Of a DNA stretch of 64,000 bases, positions 1-8,509 are shown in pieces. Each line of letters opens with the position of its first letter. Within the stretch, counting starts at the first letter, position 1. The notes beneath the pieces are model-generated. The model did not search any database, had not been told where the DNA came from, and saw only the letters and a list, made by a program, of their open reading frames with translations. The position numbers and the translations under genes were made by a program. Origin of the DNA: UBA1563 sp041667115 (GTDB taxonomy: Bacteria > Bacteroidota > Ignavibacteria > Ignavibacteriales > Ignavibacteriaceae); the NCBI GenBank assembly GCA_041667115.1, contig JBAYFO010000002.1:70749-134748 (forward strand), given 5' to 3'.

Positions 1-116
1 AATTTCCCGTGCCTTCCAAAAAGCTTTGGTGTTATTGTACTTTTTAGTGGAAATAAACTCTCCAATGGAGTTTTTATAACGGATGAGGTATAAACCGAAA
101 CACTTCCTATTGCCTC

Positions 117-1262
117 CTATACTACTCCGTAATGCACAATTTTTATTCCATATTTTTGCCTTAAAGCATCTACCGCCTGCAGCATCCGTTTTTCTTTTTC
201 ATCTTTCCCGTCAAATAGATTTTCTTGCTCAAACGAACTGTAGAAATTGGTAAGTTGAATGCCGATAAGACGAATAGTGACGCGTCTTTTGTATGCATTA
301 CGGAAGAGTTCAACCGCTGCATTGAAGATAACTTTATCGCTGTTTGCCGGTTCTTTAAAGGTTTGCGAACGTGTGAGGGTTATAAAATCGGAGTAGCGTA
401 ACTTCAAAGTAATGGTTTTAGCCATCCACCCTTTTTTGCGAAGTGAATTACAAACATCTTCAACTAAATGAAAAAGAATATTTTCAATCTCCTTATGCTC
501 GGCTAAATCTGTTTGAAATGTTTCTTCCCTGCCGATACTTTTTCTCTCCCGTTCAACGGTAAGAAACTCCGTCCCTTTGCCGTGCGCATGATCATAAATT
601 GCATTTCCGTATTTGCCGAAAAGTAAACTGAAATATTCGCTTGAAGCATTAGTAATATCTTTGATAATCCGGAAGCCCCGCGCATTTAATTCCTTTGTGG
701 TTACTCTCCCGATCCCCGGCATTGTTTCAATAGGAAGTGGGGCAAGGAATTCTTGCTCTTGTCCCGCAATAACATACGTAATTCCTTCCGGTTTGGCATA
801 GTCAGATCCGATCTTTGCAACAAATTTATTTGAAGCGATCCCGATTGAACAGGGTAACGAGAGTTCTTTCTTTATTTCAGCTTGAAGACGTAAAGCTAAC
901 ACATAAGGATGTCCGTAAATTTTTTCGCAACCGGAAAAATCCATATAAAATTCATCAATAGATGCCTGTTCCATAACCGGAGCGTAATGTTCTAAAATAT
1001 TTTTCACTGCTTTTGAGTATCGCGTATATTCTTTGCCGTGTCCGTGCAGGTAGATGCCGTCTGGGCAGCGCCTGAAAGCATCGCGGATAGGCATGGCGGA
1101 ATGGAGCCCAAACGCTCTTGCCTCGTAGGAACAAGCCGCAACTACTCCTCTCCCTTGCGGATCGCCACCGACAATAACCGCCTTCCCTTCCAGCGAAGGA
1201 TCAAGTATCCGCTCAACGGAAACGAAGAATGCGTCAAGATCAAGATGAAAGATTGTTGCCAT
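117..1262 (-). CDS. dinB: DNA polymerase IV (Y-family translesion polymerase)
   Basis: Error-prone polymerase that copies past lesions. The 381 residues match the family length. The palm begins with DLDAFFVSVE, giving catalytic D8 and the steric-gate aromatic F13; SIDEFYMDF at about 101-109 supplies the second acidic pair (D103, E104), and GIASNKFVAKIGSDYAKPEG is the conserved helix before the thumb. Near the C-terminus QENLF (from about 346) fits the QxxLF sliding-clamp binding motif. The start is the ATG before ATIFHLDLD; no good Shine-Dalgarno sequence precedes it. The upstream DNA carries direct GTTGAAAG repeats (1269-1276 and 1291-1298) but no copy of the palindrome found at lexA, so SOS control is not evident here. 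It is the last recognisable gene at the left edge. Family assignment is secure. Confidence 0.96.
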   Translation of the reverse strand: MATIFHLDLDAFFVSVERILDPSLEGKAVIVGGDPQGRGVVAACSYEARAFGLHSAMPIRDAFRRCPDGIYLHGHGKEYTRYSKAVKNILEHYAPVMEQASIDEFYMDFSGCEKIYGHPYVLALRLQAEIKKELSLPCSIGIASNKFVAKIGSDYAKPEGITYVIAGQEQEFLAPLPIETMPGIGRVTTKELNARGFRIIKDITNASSEYFSLLFGKYGNAIYDHAHGKGTEFLTVERERKSIGREETFQTDLAEHKEIENILFHLVEDVCNSLRKKGWMAKTITLKLRYSDFITLTRSQTFKEPANSDKVIFNAAVELFRNAYKRRVTIRLIGIQLTNFYSSFEQENLFDGKDEKEKRMLQAVDALRQKYGIKIVHYGVV

Positions 1263-1379
1263 GAGGTAGTTGAAAGTTAAAAGTGGAAAGTTGAAAGAAC
1301 TTTTTAATTATAAAAACAAAACGAAGCTATATTTAAACTTAACAAATAATATGAATGCAGATAATATTATAATTCCGCA

Positions 1380-1487
1380 TCACGCCAAGGCGTGACGCTA
1401 CACAAATAAATCCCGATAAATCGGGATGTAATTCCATATCATCGTTTACGATGATTTCTTCGCACTGCGATACCGTTTACGGTGTCG
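1380..1487 (+). repeat. Multi-hairpin intergenic repeat, copy A
   Basis: Four successive inverted repeats fill most of the 309-bp gap between the membrane protein gene and dinB: TCACGCC-AA-GGCGTGA (1380-1395), TCCCGAT-AA-ATCGGGA (1411-1426), ATCATCG-TTTA-CGATGAT (1438-1455) and CGATACCG-TTTA-CGGTGTCG (1468-1487, one wobble). The last three recur in degraded form at 6472-6558, and the last two again at 13217-13268, all in the same orientation, so this is a dispersed repeat family and not a single terminator. The rest of the gap shows nothing I recognise. Confidence 0.8.
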
Positions 1488-1571
1488 TTGATTATAGCGC
1501 TTACATTATTACAACACCAATTTATAAAATCGATCAGTTTGCAAAATCCAGTATAACCATGAATAAATTGT

Positions 1572-2438
1572 CTATTCTTTCGGATCAAGTTCATTAACTG
1601 TAATCAGTAATAAAGTAATAGTGTTTCGAGCTGTTTGGCGTCGATTATCAGTACATGCTTTGCGAATTAACCACATGATAACAATTGCAAATAGTACACA
1701 AAAAATCCTGGGAATTCCTTGTTGTGTAAACCCTTCTTGGTAATGACAAAAGTATAAGACTACATGAGATAAAACAAATATAAAACAAGAAATAAATACT
1801 GAAACTATTGTTGCACCTAGAGAATGGAAAAGATCGTTGAGAAAGGCAAGACGTTGAATGAGTGGATCCCTGTCTTTTTTCTTATCGCCAAGGAAACTTA
1901 GGACCAACTTATCAATGAAAATCCATTCAAGACTTTGACGTACTTTATTTGCCCAAAGCGTCCACCTTTTTGCACGCCATTGACAAAATTTTATGAAAGG
2001 AGGGAACCACCTAATCATTCTAAGATTTAACCGATTCTTCCACTCATCTGCATGTTTTTGTCTTCTACCTATTATTTCTTGAAAAAATTTATCAATACCT
2101 TTATATTTAAACCAATCATCAAACCACTCCGTAGAGCGGATATGGTTAGTCTGTTTTGTGTGTGAATATGGGACAATATGCCAAAAGCTTTCATCCGTTT
2201 GGCGCCAATAAAGCCAATAATATATCTGGTATACCGCAAAGCCTAGAGGGGCAGACATTAATACAAGGAATGCAACAAGACCTATAAGTTCCTGTCCTTG
2301 AAGGAAAGAGCCCAAGTTGAATTCAGCGATGAGTGTAACACCCATAATGGCTTTTTGGAAAGCTAAAAAAAATATCAATGAACCGACAAGTATTGTTCCT
2401 GGTATCGCCCAACGAACAAGGTGTGTGATCTCTTTCAT
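1572..2438 (-). CDS. Four-helix membrane protein of unknown function
   Basis: I do not recognise this 288-residue protein. It has two hydrophobic segments at the N-terminus (about 9-27 and 50-77), a basic, Trp-rich and presumably cytosolic middle of about 130 residues (80-205), and two more hydrophobic segments (about 207-233 and 241-260). It has no signal peptide or enzymatic motif. It lies 125 bp downstream of the broken ATPase-methyltransferase gene on the same strand, so the two may be co-transcribed. An ATPase next to a multi-helix membrane protein is a common arrangement in phage-defence loci, which makes a membrane-effector role possible, but nothing in the sequence proves it. The start ATG precedes KEITHLVRW. 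Confidence 0.6.
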   Translation of the reverse strand: MKEITHLVRWAIPGTILVGSLIFFLAFQKAIMGVTLIAEFNLGSFLQGQELIGLVAFLVLMSAPLGFAVYQIYYWLYWRQTDESFWHIVPYSHTKQTNHIRSTEWFDDWFKYKGIDKFFQEIIGRRQKHADEWKNRLNLRMIRWFPPFIKFCQWRAKRWTLWANKVRQSLEWIFIDKLVLSFLGDKKKDRDPLIQRLAFLNDLFHSLGATIVSVFISCFIFVLSHVVLYFCHYQEGFTQQGIPRIFCVLFAIVIMWLIRKACTDNRRQTARNTITLLLITVNELDPKE

Positions 2439-2563
2439 TTATTTATTCTCCACTTATTGAGTATCTAGATTTTTTTACAAAACATCTTCAATTAACTCTT
2501 TATTGTGTTCCGAAAATGGAGCAGTGCTTCTTAATAATGGTAAACTCTTTCCCGGGAATAGAA

Positions 2564-4489
2564 TTATTTAACCATTGTTAATTCTTCAAGAGTTAATTGC
2601 ACATTCGCAAACTGTTGTGTCCAAAAACCATGTATTTTCCCGTTCTGATAATTTTGTTCCTTAGCTCTTATCTCTATAATTTTTTCTCTTGCCGTGACAC
2701 TTAATGATTTTAAACAATCAAGACGAGAGGTTTCATCTATGCGTACCAGACATTCTTTGGGAATTTGATGTGCTTTTAATCTGCCATCACCTCTCCTATC
2801 CGAGAAAACAAAGTCAGTATCTCTTCCCGTTATTTTAAATAAATCCTTCAATTGTGGTGTATCAAGAACTATAAATCCTTTTTGATATGCTTTTTCTCCA
2901 ACTGGCATTTGATGATCTTCAACTAAAAGCAATATCCCCTTGTCTGCCATTAAAGAAATGATTAACCCATCGGTTGAAAACAATTTAAGCCAGTCCTTTG
3001 GGTCTATTTCGTGCAAAACATTGCACATCATTATTACATCGAAACTTTTTTTGTCATAGTTTGATAACAGTTTTGTGGTATCATTAAAATATCTGTTTTC
3101 AGAGTTTCCAAAAACCTTGTTTATAGCATGCTCGCAATGCTCTTTGTATGTATCGGATTTGTCATAAGCGATATAATCTAATTTCTCAATTAAATTCGTG
3201 TAGTCTGTCTGTTCTATATCAAAAATATTGGAAATAAAACGTCCTTGCCCTGCACCATAGTCTAAAACTCGAAGCTTTCCGTTTTGGGATAGTTTAAATA
3301 ATTCAATTCTAACTTGATGCGATTGAGGATCATTAGAATCAGTCATTACAGTTGACGGCTCAACCAAACATTCAAAAGCGTAACGGCTAGTAGCATACTG
3401 TGCGGGCAAACTGATAAAATCTTGAAGTCTGGCTACTTCATCATCATCACCAAGTAGGCTGTGTAAAACTTTTTCGGGAATTTTACCAGCATGACTAATT
3501 TTATTATTCTCAACATACCAGATTAAGGAAGGGTTAAAGTGAGCTAATAAAGGAATTGAGTGTGTAGCAATCCAAATTTGACCATTAGGATTACATTTTT
3601 GTATTCTATCAAGAGTTTCAATGATTACAGAAGGATGAAGATGATTTTCTGGTTCATCAAGAATTAGAATTAAATCCTTCAGAGCCGTTTCTTGGCTGTA
3701 AATTGCTAAGCAAAATTGCAACAAAATTTTCTGTCCGTCTGACAGATTGGATTTACCCATAGGAAATCCAAATAAAGTAGCTTCTCCGTCAATCGTCCTT
3801 CCAATGGAAGTATTTAAAAAGATTTCAACTAGTTTATTGAGTTTTTCATATTCATTTATTGCAATTTGTTTTTCTTCTTCGGAAACTTGTGAGTCTGGAT
3901 GTGTGGCCTCCCTATTTCTGTCTTGAATAACTTGAATTTTAGAAAATGTTCCGGCAGGTAGAAAACTAACCCCTACCTTATTGATATCAGTAGCGGCGTT
4001 AATAATTTGACTTTTTTGAAAGTTATTGCAATCCGTTAAGTCAAGTTTTTTCGGCACGAAGGGAACAGAAACATAATTTTCCGCTAATTCAGAGGTTTCG
4101 ACCAATTTCCAATTAATAATATTTTCTTGATTTACAAGATTTCTCTTGTTTCTCTCATAGGAGTCACTAAACTGTTTAATGTTTTTATTTAAACGGTCAA
4201 TTTATTCTTGAGTAGTTTCTTTTGATAATTGATATTGCAAACTAGCGATAGCTTTTTCTAAATTCTCCATCTCCTTATTAATAATTTCGATTTGATTTCT
4301 TGAATTCTCTACTTCGTTTTTTTTGTGCTTTGCACGAAATGTTGAAATAATTTTATTTAATATTCTTGTTTTCCCGGAACCATTTTTCCCAGCAATTAAA
4401 ACAATCTGTCCTAATTTGTCCATTTTTATATGTTCAAGTCCGTCATTGCTGGCTGGCGTATTTGGTATGTCAACTTTCGTTATTCTCAT
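2564..4489 (-). pseudogene. AAA/ABC-type ATPase fused to a class I methyltransferase, interrupted by one in-frame TAA
   Basis: One reading frame of 642 codons runs from ATG 4489 to the stop at 2564, broken only by TAA at 4202-4204. The first 95 codons carry Walker A GKNGSGKT (34-41) and the start of a coiled coil. The 32 codons after the TAA continue that coiled coil in the same frame. The remainder has the signature-like LSDGQK, Walker B LILILDEPENHLHP (composite 273-286), an IATHS H-loop, then a SAM-methyltransferase domain with VLDYGAGQGRF (composite 408-418) and FDVIMMCNVLHEIDP. An ATPase of the overcoming-lysogenization-defect/AAA_15 type joined to a methyltransferase is unusual. A restart at TTG 4105 would make a 513-residue protein without Walker A. 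It could be a nonsense mutation, a sequencing error or recoding. The fusion call is firm; the biological role is unknown. Confidence 0.8.
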
Positions 4490-4729
4490 CTGTTAGTTAT
4501 TCCTTATTGTAACAGTTATTATTTCGCACAACTATTTTTTTATTTCGTCGAACTTCATTTTATCTGATATTAAAGCCCTTACATATTCTGTCCTAAAAAT
4601 AGAACTCTTCCACTATAAAAGCAAAATCGTTCCTTAACCAACAAAGCTTTCTCAAAACCTCAACCGGTAGGGGCACTAAACTCCTACGGTTCATAGATGA
4701 ACCTTTTTGCCTATCGGAAGAACCTATTT
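4490..4729. other. Intergenic stretch, presumed promoter of the ATPase-methyltransferase gene
   Basis: This 240-bp AT-rich stretch lies upstream of the ATPase start and beside the tandem repeat. An imperfect inverted repeat, CCGGTAGG...CCTACGG, is visible near 4664-4689. I see no open frame worth calling and no recognised operator. It must hold the minus-strand promoter, but I cannot place a -10/-35 with confidence. Confidence 0.3.
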
Positions 4730-4980
4730 AGGCTATTTCAGGTACCTGATAAGGTTGTTCCACCACCAATTCGGGTTAGTGGAATAACCTCGATAGGTTA
4801 TCCTTACTACCCTTTCGGGTTGTTCCACCTACCGGTGGGGGTTATTCAACAGCCTATGGGGGTTGCCGGAACAACCCCTAAAGGTTATTTCACCTACCTC
4901 TAAGGGTTATTTCACCTACCACCAAGGGTTATTTCACCTACCACCAAGGGTTTTTTCACCTACCTCTAAGGGTATTATTA
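4730..4980 (+). repeat. 22-bp tandem repeat array (about 11 full units plus a partial)
   Basis: Units of 22 bp (two of 21 bp) follow each other without gaps from 4730 to 4969, with a partial unit to 4980. The consensus of the best units is GGGTTATTTCACCTACCACC plus AA. Units at 4882-4903, 4904-4925, 4926-4947 and 4948-4969 are nearly identical; those to the left (4730-4881) are progressively degraded but keep GGTT and the 22-bp register. The period is not a multiple of three, so this is not a protein repeat. The conserved end abuts the stop codon of the 155-residue gene at 4978. Confidence 0.85.
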
Positions 4981-5445
4981 CTTCGCCGGAGCTACTTTTT
5001 GCCTCTTTTTAGGGAAAAACGCCTTCATTTCTTCGGCAAGTGCGGCTAATCCGGGAACCGAGTCCTTATGTTTTTGAACTTCTCCGTAGACTTCAAAGGA
5101 CGCGCTAAGCAAATCGCTGCCAATCGCAATATTAGTGTCTTCTACGGTAGTTGCCAGATCGCGCACCTGACGCACAACGGTCTCGAATGATTTAAGCAAC
5201 TCAAAATCCTGCTTAAATTCATTGATGTTGAATGTGCCGCTAAGAATTTGCGGATAATGCTCTACGGCTTCACCGGCTTTATCAACGAGTGGTTTGTAGG
5301 CATTGCCAAGTACAAGTAAAGTTACTTTTTCCTCCGCAGAAAGAGAAAGCAAGAAAGGGAGCTTAGCTTTTATGCCATCAAGATGTTGTTGAATTTCGGC
5401 AATTACTTCACCGCTTAGTTGAGCTGAGATGAGATTTTGTGCCAT
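4978..5445 (-). CDS. Conserved hypothetical protein, 155 residues
   Basis: A soluble, largely alpha-helical acidic protein with no signal peptide or membrane segment, ending in a lysine-rich tail (FFPKKRQKVAPAK). I do not recognise a domain. A strong AGGAGG lies 5-6 bases before the ATG, clearer than for most neighbours, which suggests good expression. Its stop codon sits inside the last partial unit of the 22-bp tandem array, so the array may form its 3' untranslated region. The neighbour upstream on the same strand is the Bro-N gene, 117 bp away. Coding status is supported by the ribosome site and the regular amphipathic pattern; function is unknown. Confidence 0.7.
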   Translation of the reverse strand: MAQNLISAQLSGEVIAEIQQHLDGIKAKLPFLLSLSAEEKVTLLVLGNAYKPLVDKAGEAVEHYPQILSGTFNINEFKQDFELLKSFETVVRQVRDLATTVEDTNIAIGSDLLSASFEVYGEVQKHKDSVPGLAALAEEMKAFFPKKRQKVAPAK

Positions 5446-5562
5446 GGATTCCTCCTGGTTTTGTTTTTTGATCCACCACTCCGCTATGTTGTTATTTATG
5501 CAGAGTGGTTGTTTTATTTTTGAAAATTATGTTTATGACTTCATCACATAACTTATCAACAA

Positions 5563-6405
5563 CTATTTTTTACCAATTTCTTTCATCTTGTTTTGGGCTA
5601 ACTGTTTAGCGTTTTGTTTACTTATAACTTTTTTCCCTGTCTTTTCTTCAATCTCTTTTCTTGTGTTGCCTGCAATAGTGCCGCCTTGTTTTGCGATTGT
5701 CCGGTTGTCTTCAAATGTTTCGGGATTCTTCACTTTTGAAATTTCAGTCGTCGAAGCTTCCGCAAGCATATTAAGAACCAATTCCAAGTTGGACATATTA
5801 TCCCGAAGATTTTCTTTTTTAAGGTCTTTAAATTCTTTATACTGCTTTGTAGTAAACCCGCTCCAAGCTTTTGTAATCTCGTCGGTAAGTATCGCAAACC
5901 CTTCTCCCTTTTTAACTCCACGGTCTTCCCATTCATCGGTAAGTTCTTTTCGCACTTCAATACTTTTGAGCCTTTGATTAATCCACTCTTTGGAGTAACC
6001 TTTATGTAGATAAGTTTCCATTAAACGGTCAATCCCTTTTTCAGGGTCTTCAATTTCGTCAATTCTTTCATTTCCTACGCGGGCAAGCCAAAGCTTAAAT
6101 GGCTCAGCTTTAGGAGATGGAACCGATTGAATGAGCCTGAACAATTGCTCAACATCAGCTACATCCGTTTTGTAAAACTTACCATCTTTTGATGCCATTT
6201 TCAGTTGGTTACAATTTGTAACCAACTCACTCCCTTCTTTTTTTAACCTATTTTTCAGCACTTTCCAATAATTATTAGGATTTTCGCTTTCGGACAAAAC
6301 CCCAATTACATCTACAATTGAGAAATACCATTTCTCTTCATCTCCATTCCAAGCCGAACGGATTTGCTTTGAATCAAATAACTTTATGCTGGATTCTTTG
6401 TTCAT
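5563..6405 (-). CDS. Bro-N (BRO family, DinD-like) protein
   Basis: This 280-residue protein begins with a Bro-N type DNA-binding domain: IKLFDSKQIRSAW, the strand pair WYFSIVDVIGVLSES and NYWKVLKNRLKKEG fit the N-terminal fold of phage antirepressors and of DinD. The middle (KLWLARVGNERIDEIEDPEKG, about 105-125) is the conserved extension of chromosomal DinD-like members. The C-terminal part is lysine-rich and predicted helical. Such proteins occur on prophages and as stand-alone chromosomal genes; here there are no phage genes around it. In Escherichia coli DinD is DNA-damage induced and interacts with RecA, but no LexA-type palindrome is visible upstream. The upstream gap holds repeat copy B. 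Domain call is good; role is unknown. Confidence 0.8.
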   Translation of the reverse strand: MNKESSIKLFDSKQIRSAWNGDEEKWYFSIVDVIGVLSESENPNNYWKVLKNRLKKEGSELVTNCNQLKMASKDGKFYKTDVADVEQLFRLIQSVPSPKAEPFKLWLARVGNERIDEIEDPEKGIDRLMETYLHKGYSKEWINQRLKSIEVRKELTDEWEDRGVKKGEGFAILTDEITKAWSGFTTKQYKEFKDLKKENLRDNMSNLELVLNMLAEASTTEISKVKNPETFEDNRTIAKQGGTIAGNTRKEIEEKTGKKVISKQNAKQLAQNKMKEIGKK

Positions 6406-6471
6406 AGTCTTGCCCTGTTTAATTCTTTTTTAATTCTGGTTAACTATAAATGGATTACGCAACATGAATAA

Positions 6472-6558
6472 ATCCGGGTAAATTGGGATATAGACATTCC
6501 CCATCACCCCTATTTATCAGGATGATTTTTTCGTACAGCGATACTGTAAATGGTATCG
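6472..6558 (+). repeat. Multi-hairpin intergenic repeat, copy B
   Basis: Degraded copy of the family seen at 1411-1487. ATCCGGGTAAATTGGGAT (6472-6489) corresponds to the TCCCGAT-AA-ATCGGGA hairpin; ATCACCCC...GGATGAT (6503-6526) to the third hairpin; CGATACTG-TAAA-TGGTATCG (6539-6558) to the fourth, with the same 8-bp stem and 4-base loop. The flanks GATGATTTTTTCG and CGTTGATTATG are also shared with copy A. Confidence 0.75.
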
Positions 6559-6600
6559 TTGATTATGAAAAACCAGAACAGAAAATGTTACGGAAAACGG

Positions 6601-6855
6601 TTATGCCTTAACGCTGTGTTTTTCGTATTCGGCAATTGCCATAGCCGTTAATTCATCCTTCAATTCTTTGGGAAGAATAACTCTATCAAAATATTTTCCG
6701 TCTTTTCCTTTTTCCCGCGGCGGACTCACAAACAATCCGTTTGACCCATCTACTAAAGTAAATCCTTTTAATTCAATTCCTTCGGCGGTAACGGCATCAA
6801 AAAATGCTTTCGTCTTGTTTGTTCCATTGTACGGATTGAGTCTTGAAATCTTCAT
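6601..6855 (-). CDS. SpoVG-family small nucleic-acid-binding protein
   Basis: The 84-residue product matches the SpoVG fold by its central block GFTLVDGSNGLFVSPPREKG followed by KYFDRVILPKEL, which corresponds to the DGNNGLFVAMPS segment and the following strand of Bacillus SpoVG. SpoVG proteins are site-specific DNA/RNA-binding regulators named for sporulation but widespread in non-sporulating bacteria; a regulatory role is an inference from family. GGAGGA lies about 7 bases before the ATG. It stands alone between repeat copy B and a 267-bp gap. The length is close to the usual 85-100 residues. Confidence 0.75.
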   Translation of the reverse strand: MKISRLNPYNGTNKTKAFFDAVTAEGIELKGFTLVDGSNGLFVSPPREKGKDGKYFDRVILPKELKDELTAMAIAEYEKHSVKA

Positions 6856-7122
6856 ACGACTGTTCCTCCAAACTATTGGTTTTGTGTTGTTATTTAGAAC
6901 TTGGCAGGGATACCACTCGAAGTAAAACTACGGAGAAGAATAAAAATCGGAATCGGTTTATTTACTTGCAGAGATGGTTAATTATCCCTATAAGATTTGT
7001 TGTGAAAATAAAACTCTTTTTTGTAAAAGGCAAGATTTTTCTTCGGAATTATTACATTAATTTTTGCGGTAATATGGCAGCCGCCGATTAAATGTTCAGT
7101 ATTTGTCTAACGCTCTCAAGTG

Positions 7123-7878
7123 TTACTCTTTGTTCCTCACATAGATCAGTTTAAACCTTCCTTTTTGATTTTCGCGTTGTTCAATTTCAAACCGGTCAAC
7201 GGACTTGATCAGAGGCGTAAGTTTTTGAAATCCATAATTACGTGAATCAAAGTTAGGCTGTTTCTTTTGTAAAAGATTTCCTACATCACCAAGAAAAGCC
7301 CAGCCATCTTCATCGGCAAGATCGGATACTGTTGATGCAATTAACTTTATTACTTTGGGAGTAATTTTGTCCACTTCATTTTTCTTAGGAGTTTCCCCTT
7401 TTGTTATTGCGGTTTCACTGCTGTCGGCAGGTTCCTTGGTTTGATTTTTAAGAATTTCCAAATAGATAAATTTATCACAAGCAACAATAAAGGGCAGTGG
7501 AGTTTTCTTCTCGCCAATACCGAAGACTTTCATTCCGGCTTCTCTCAACCGTGTTGCCAGCCTTGTAAAATCACTATCGCTCGAAGCTAGGCAAAACCCA
7601 TCCACCTTTCCCGAGTATAAAATATCCATCGCATCAATAATCATTGCCGAGTCGGTAGCATTTTTACCTGTGGTATAGCCATATTGCTGTATCGGTGTGA
7701 TGGCGCTTTCCAGCAGAATGTTTTTCCATTTGGAGAGACTGGGTTTGGTCCAATCACCATAGATCCTTTTGATAGTGGGATTGCCGTATTTTGCAATTTC
7801 CTCCATCATTTCTTTGATATACGCCGACGGGATATTATCTCCGTCAATCAGTACTGCAAGTTTTAAATCTATTTCCAT
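7123..7878 (-). CDS. NYN-domain (PIN-like) ribonuclease with C-terminal LOTUS/OST-HTH domain
   Basis: Residues 1-150 form an NYN/DUF88 nuclease domain: LAVLIDGDNIP gives the first acidic pair (D12, D14), NATDSAMIIDAMDILYSG the second and ASSDSDFTRLATRLREAG the third, the acidic set expected of a PIN-like metal-dependent RNase. After a linker of about 25 residues, residues 170-251 look like an OST-HTH/LOTUS domain (VIKLIASTVSDLADEDGWAF ... NYGFQKLTPLIKS), a module that binds RNA. This LabA-like domain order is known in bacteria, but the substrates are generally unknown. The gene stands alone, with 142 bp upstream and about 267 bp downstream in which I see no feature. Confidence 0.9.
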   Translation of the reverse strand: MEIDLKLAVLIDGDNIPSAYIKEMMEEIAKYGNPTIKRIYGDWTKPSLSKWKNILLESAITPIQQYGYTTGKNATDSAMIIDAMDILYSGKVDGFCLASSDSDFTRLATRLREAGMKVFGIGEKKTPLPFIVACDKFIYLEILKNQTKEPADSSETAITKGETPKKNEVDKITPKVIKLIASTVSDLADEDGWAFLGDVGNLLQKKQPNFDSRNYGFQKLTPLIKSVDRFEIEQRENQKGRFKLIYVRNKE

Positions 7879-8020
7879 TTATTTCTCCGATATTAAACAA
7901 CGAAATGACTCTACTTTACATTCAAACATTTATTATTGTTCAAACAAAGTTAAAATTTGCTTACAACTTAATCAACTAACTTAGGTTTAGCAACGAGTAA
8001 AACTCGATGCGCCGTTATTT

Positions 8021-8509
8021 TCAAACGAGCTTCTTTAAATGATGCTGCATATGTCCGATATAATCGTTGATACAATAGGCAAGCGTAACCGGTTCCGATT
8101 TTGCCACCGGTTTCCAAGCAATCTCATCCAGGTTGTGTTCGATCCTATTAAATAAGAGGGTTTCATCGGGAATAGCCGCAATGACTCTGCTTAGATGCAT
8201 GTTAATTTCGTACCAAAGGTTAATTAGTGAAAGCCACGGTGAGGTTTGATACTGCTGTACATTGATCCATTCATCTTGCTGGTAGCCGATGAAAATTAAA
8301 TCGTTTTTAAGTTGCGCTCTAACAAATCGTTGATGATTGTTTGAAGCGGAGTCAATCAAATGTCCTATTATTTCTTTATGCGACCAGCCTCCATACTGAG
8401 GTTTCTTTCCGCTTTCCACTTCGGAAATGTCTTTTAATTTCCGATAAGATGACTCAGTGATAGTTAGTAATTTTTCACTTAATTCTATTGCATTTACTGA
8501 TTTATTCAT
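8021..8509 (-). CDS. DinB/YfiT-like superfamily protein (putative metal-dependent thiol transferase or hydrolase)
   Basis: A 162-residue four-helix protein of the DinB_2/YfiT superfamily, not related to DNA polymerase IV. The metal-binding histidines of the fold are visible as HKEIIGHLIDSASN in the second helix and YIGHMQHHLKKL at the end. Family members include bacillithiol and mycothiol-dependent transferases; many are uncharacterised. Its first 8 bases overlap the end of the GH92 gene, so it is the distal gene of the mannosidase operon, although no functional link to glycan breakdown is obvious. The start ATG before NKSVNAIEL is the only plausible one near that overlap. Confidence 0.85.
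   Translation of the reverse strand: MNKSVNAIELSEKLLTITESSYRKLKDISEVESGKKPQYGGWSHKEIIGHLIDSASNNHQRFVRAQLKNDLIFIGYQQDEWINVQQYQTSPWLSLINLWYEINMHLSRVIAAIPDETLLFNRIEHNLDEIAWKPVAKSEPVTLAYCINDYIGHMQHHLKKLV

Noticed and set aside
1..116. An open minus-strand frame downstream of dinB (about 39 codons, with segment LYLIRYKNSIGEF) that runs off the left edge
   Set aside because: It has no recognisable start codon after the GGAGG at about 113-117, and a second frame is open as well. It may be the beginning of a real gene, but it cannot be supported from this window.
1268..1300. The GTTGAAAG direct repeats upstream of dinB as a LexA or other operator
   Set aside because: They are low-complexity repeats without symmetry and do not resemble the lexA palindrome.
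4697..4903. A 68-codon plus-strand open frame in the 22-bp array
   Set aside because: It runs through the tandem repeat, whose period is not a multiple of three, and its protein has no repeat or domain pattern. Open frames across such DNA arise by chance.
4697..4980. The 22-bp array considered as a CRISPR array
   Set aside because: Units are directly adjacent with no unique spacers, and no cas genes are present.
8021..8509. The DinB-like 162-residue protein as a second DNA polymerase IV
   Set aside because: It shares only the family name; it is a small helical metal-binding protein without any polymerase motif.
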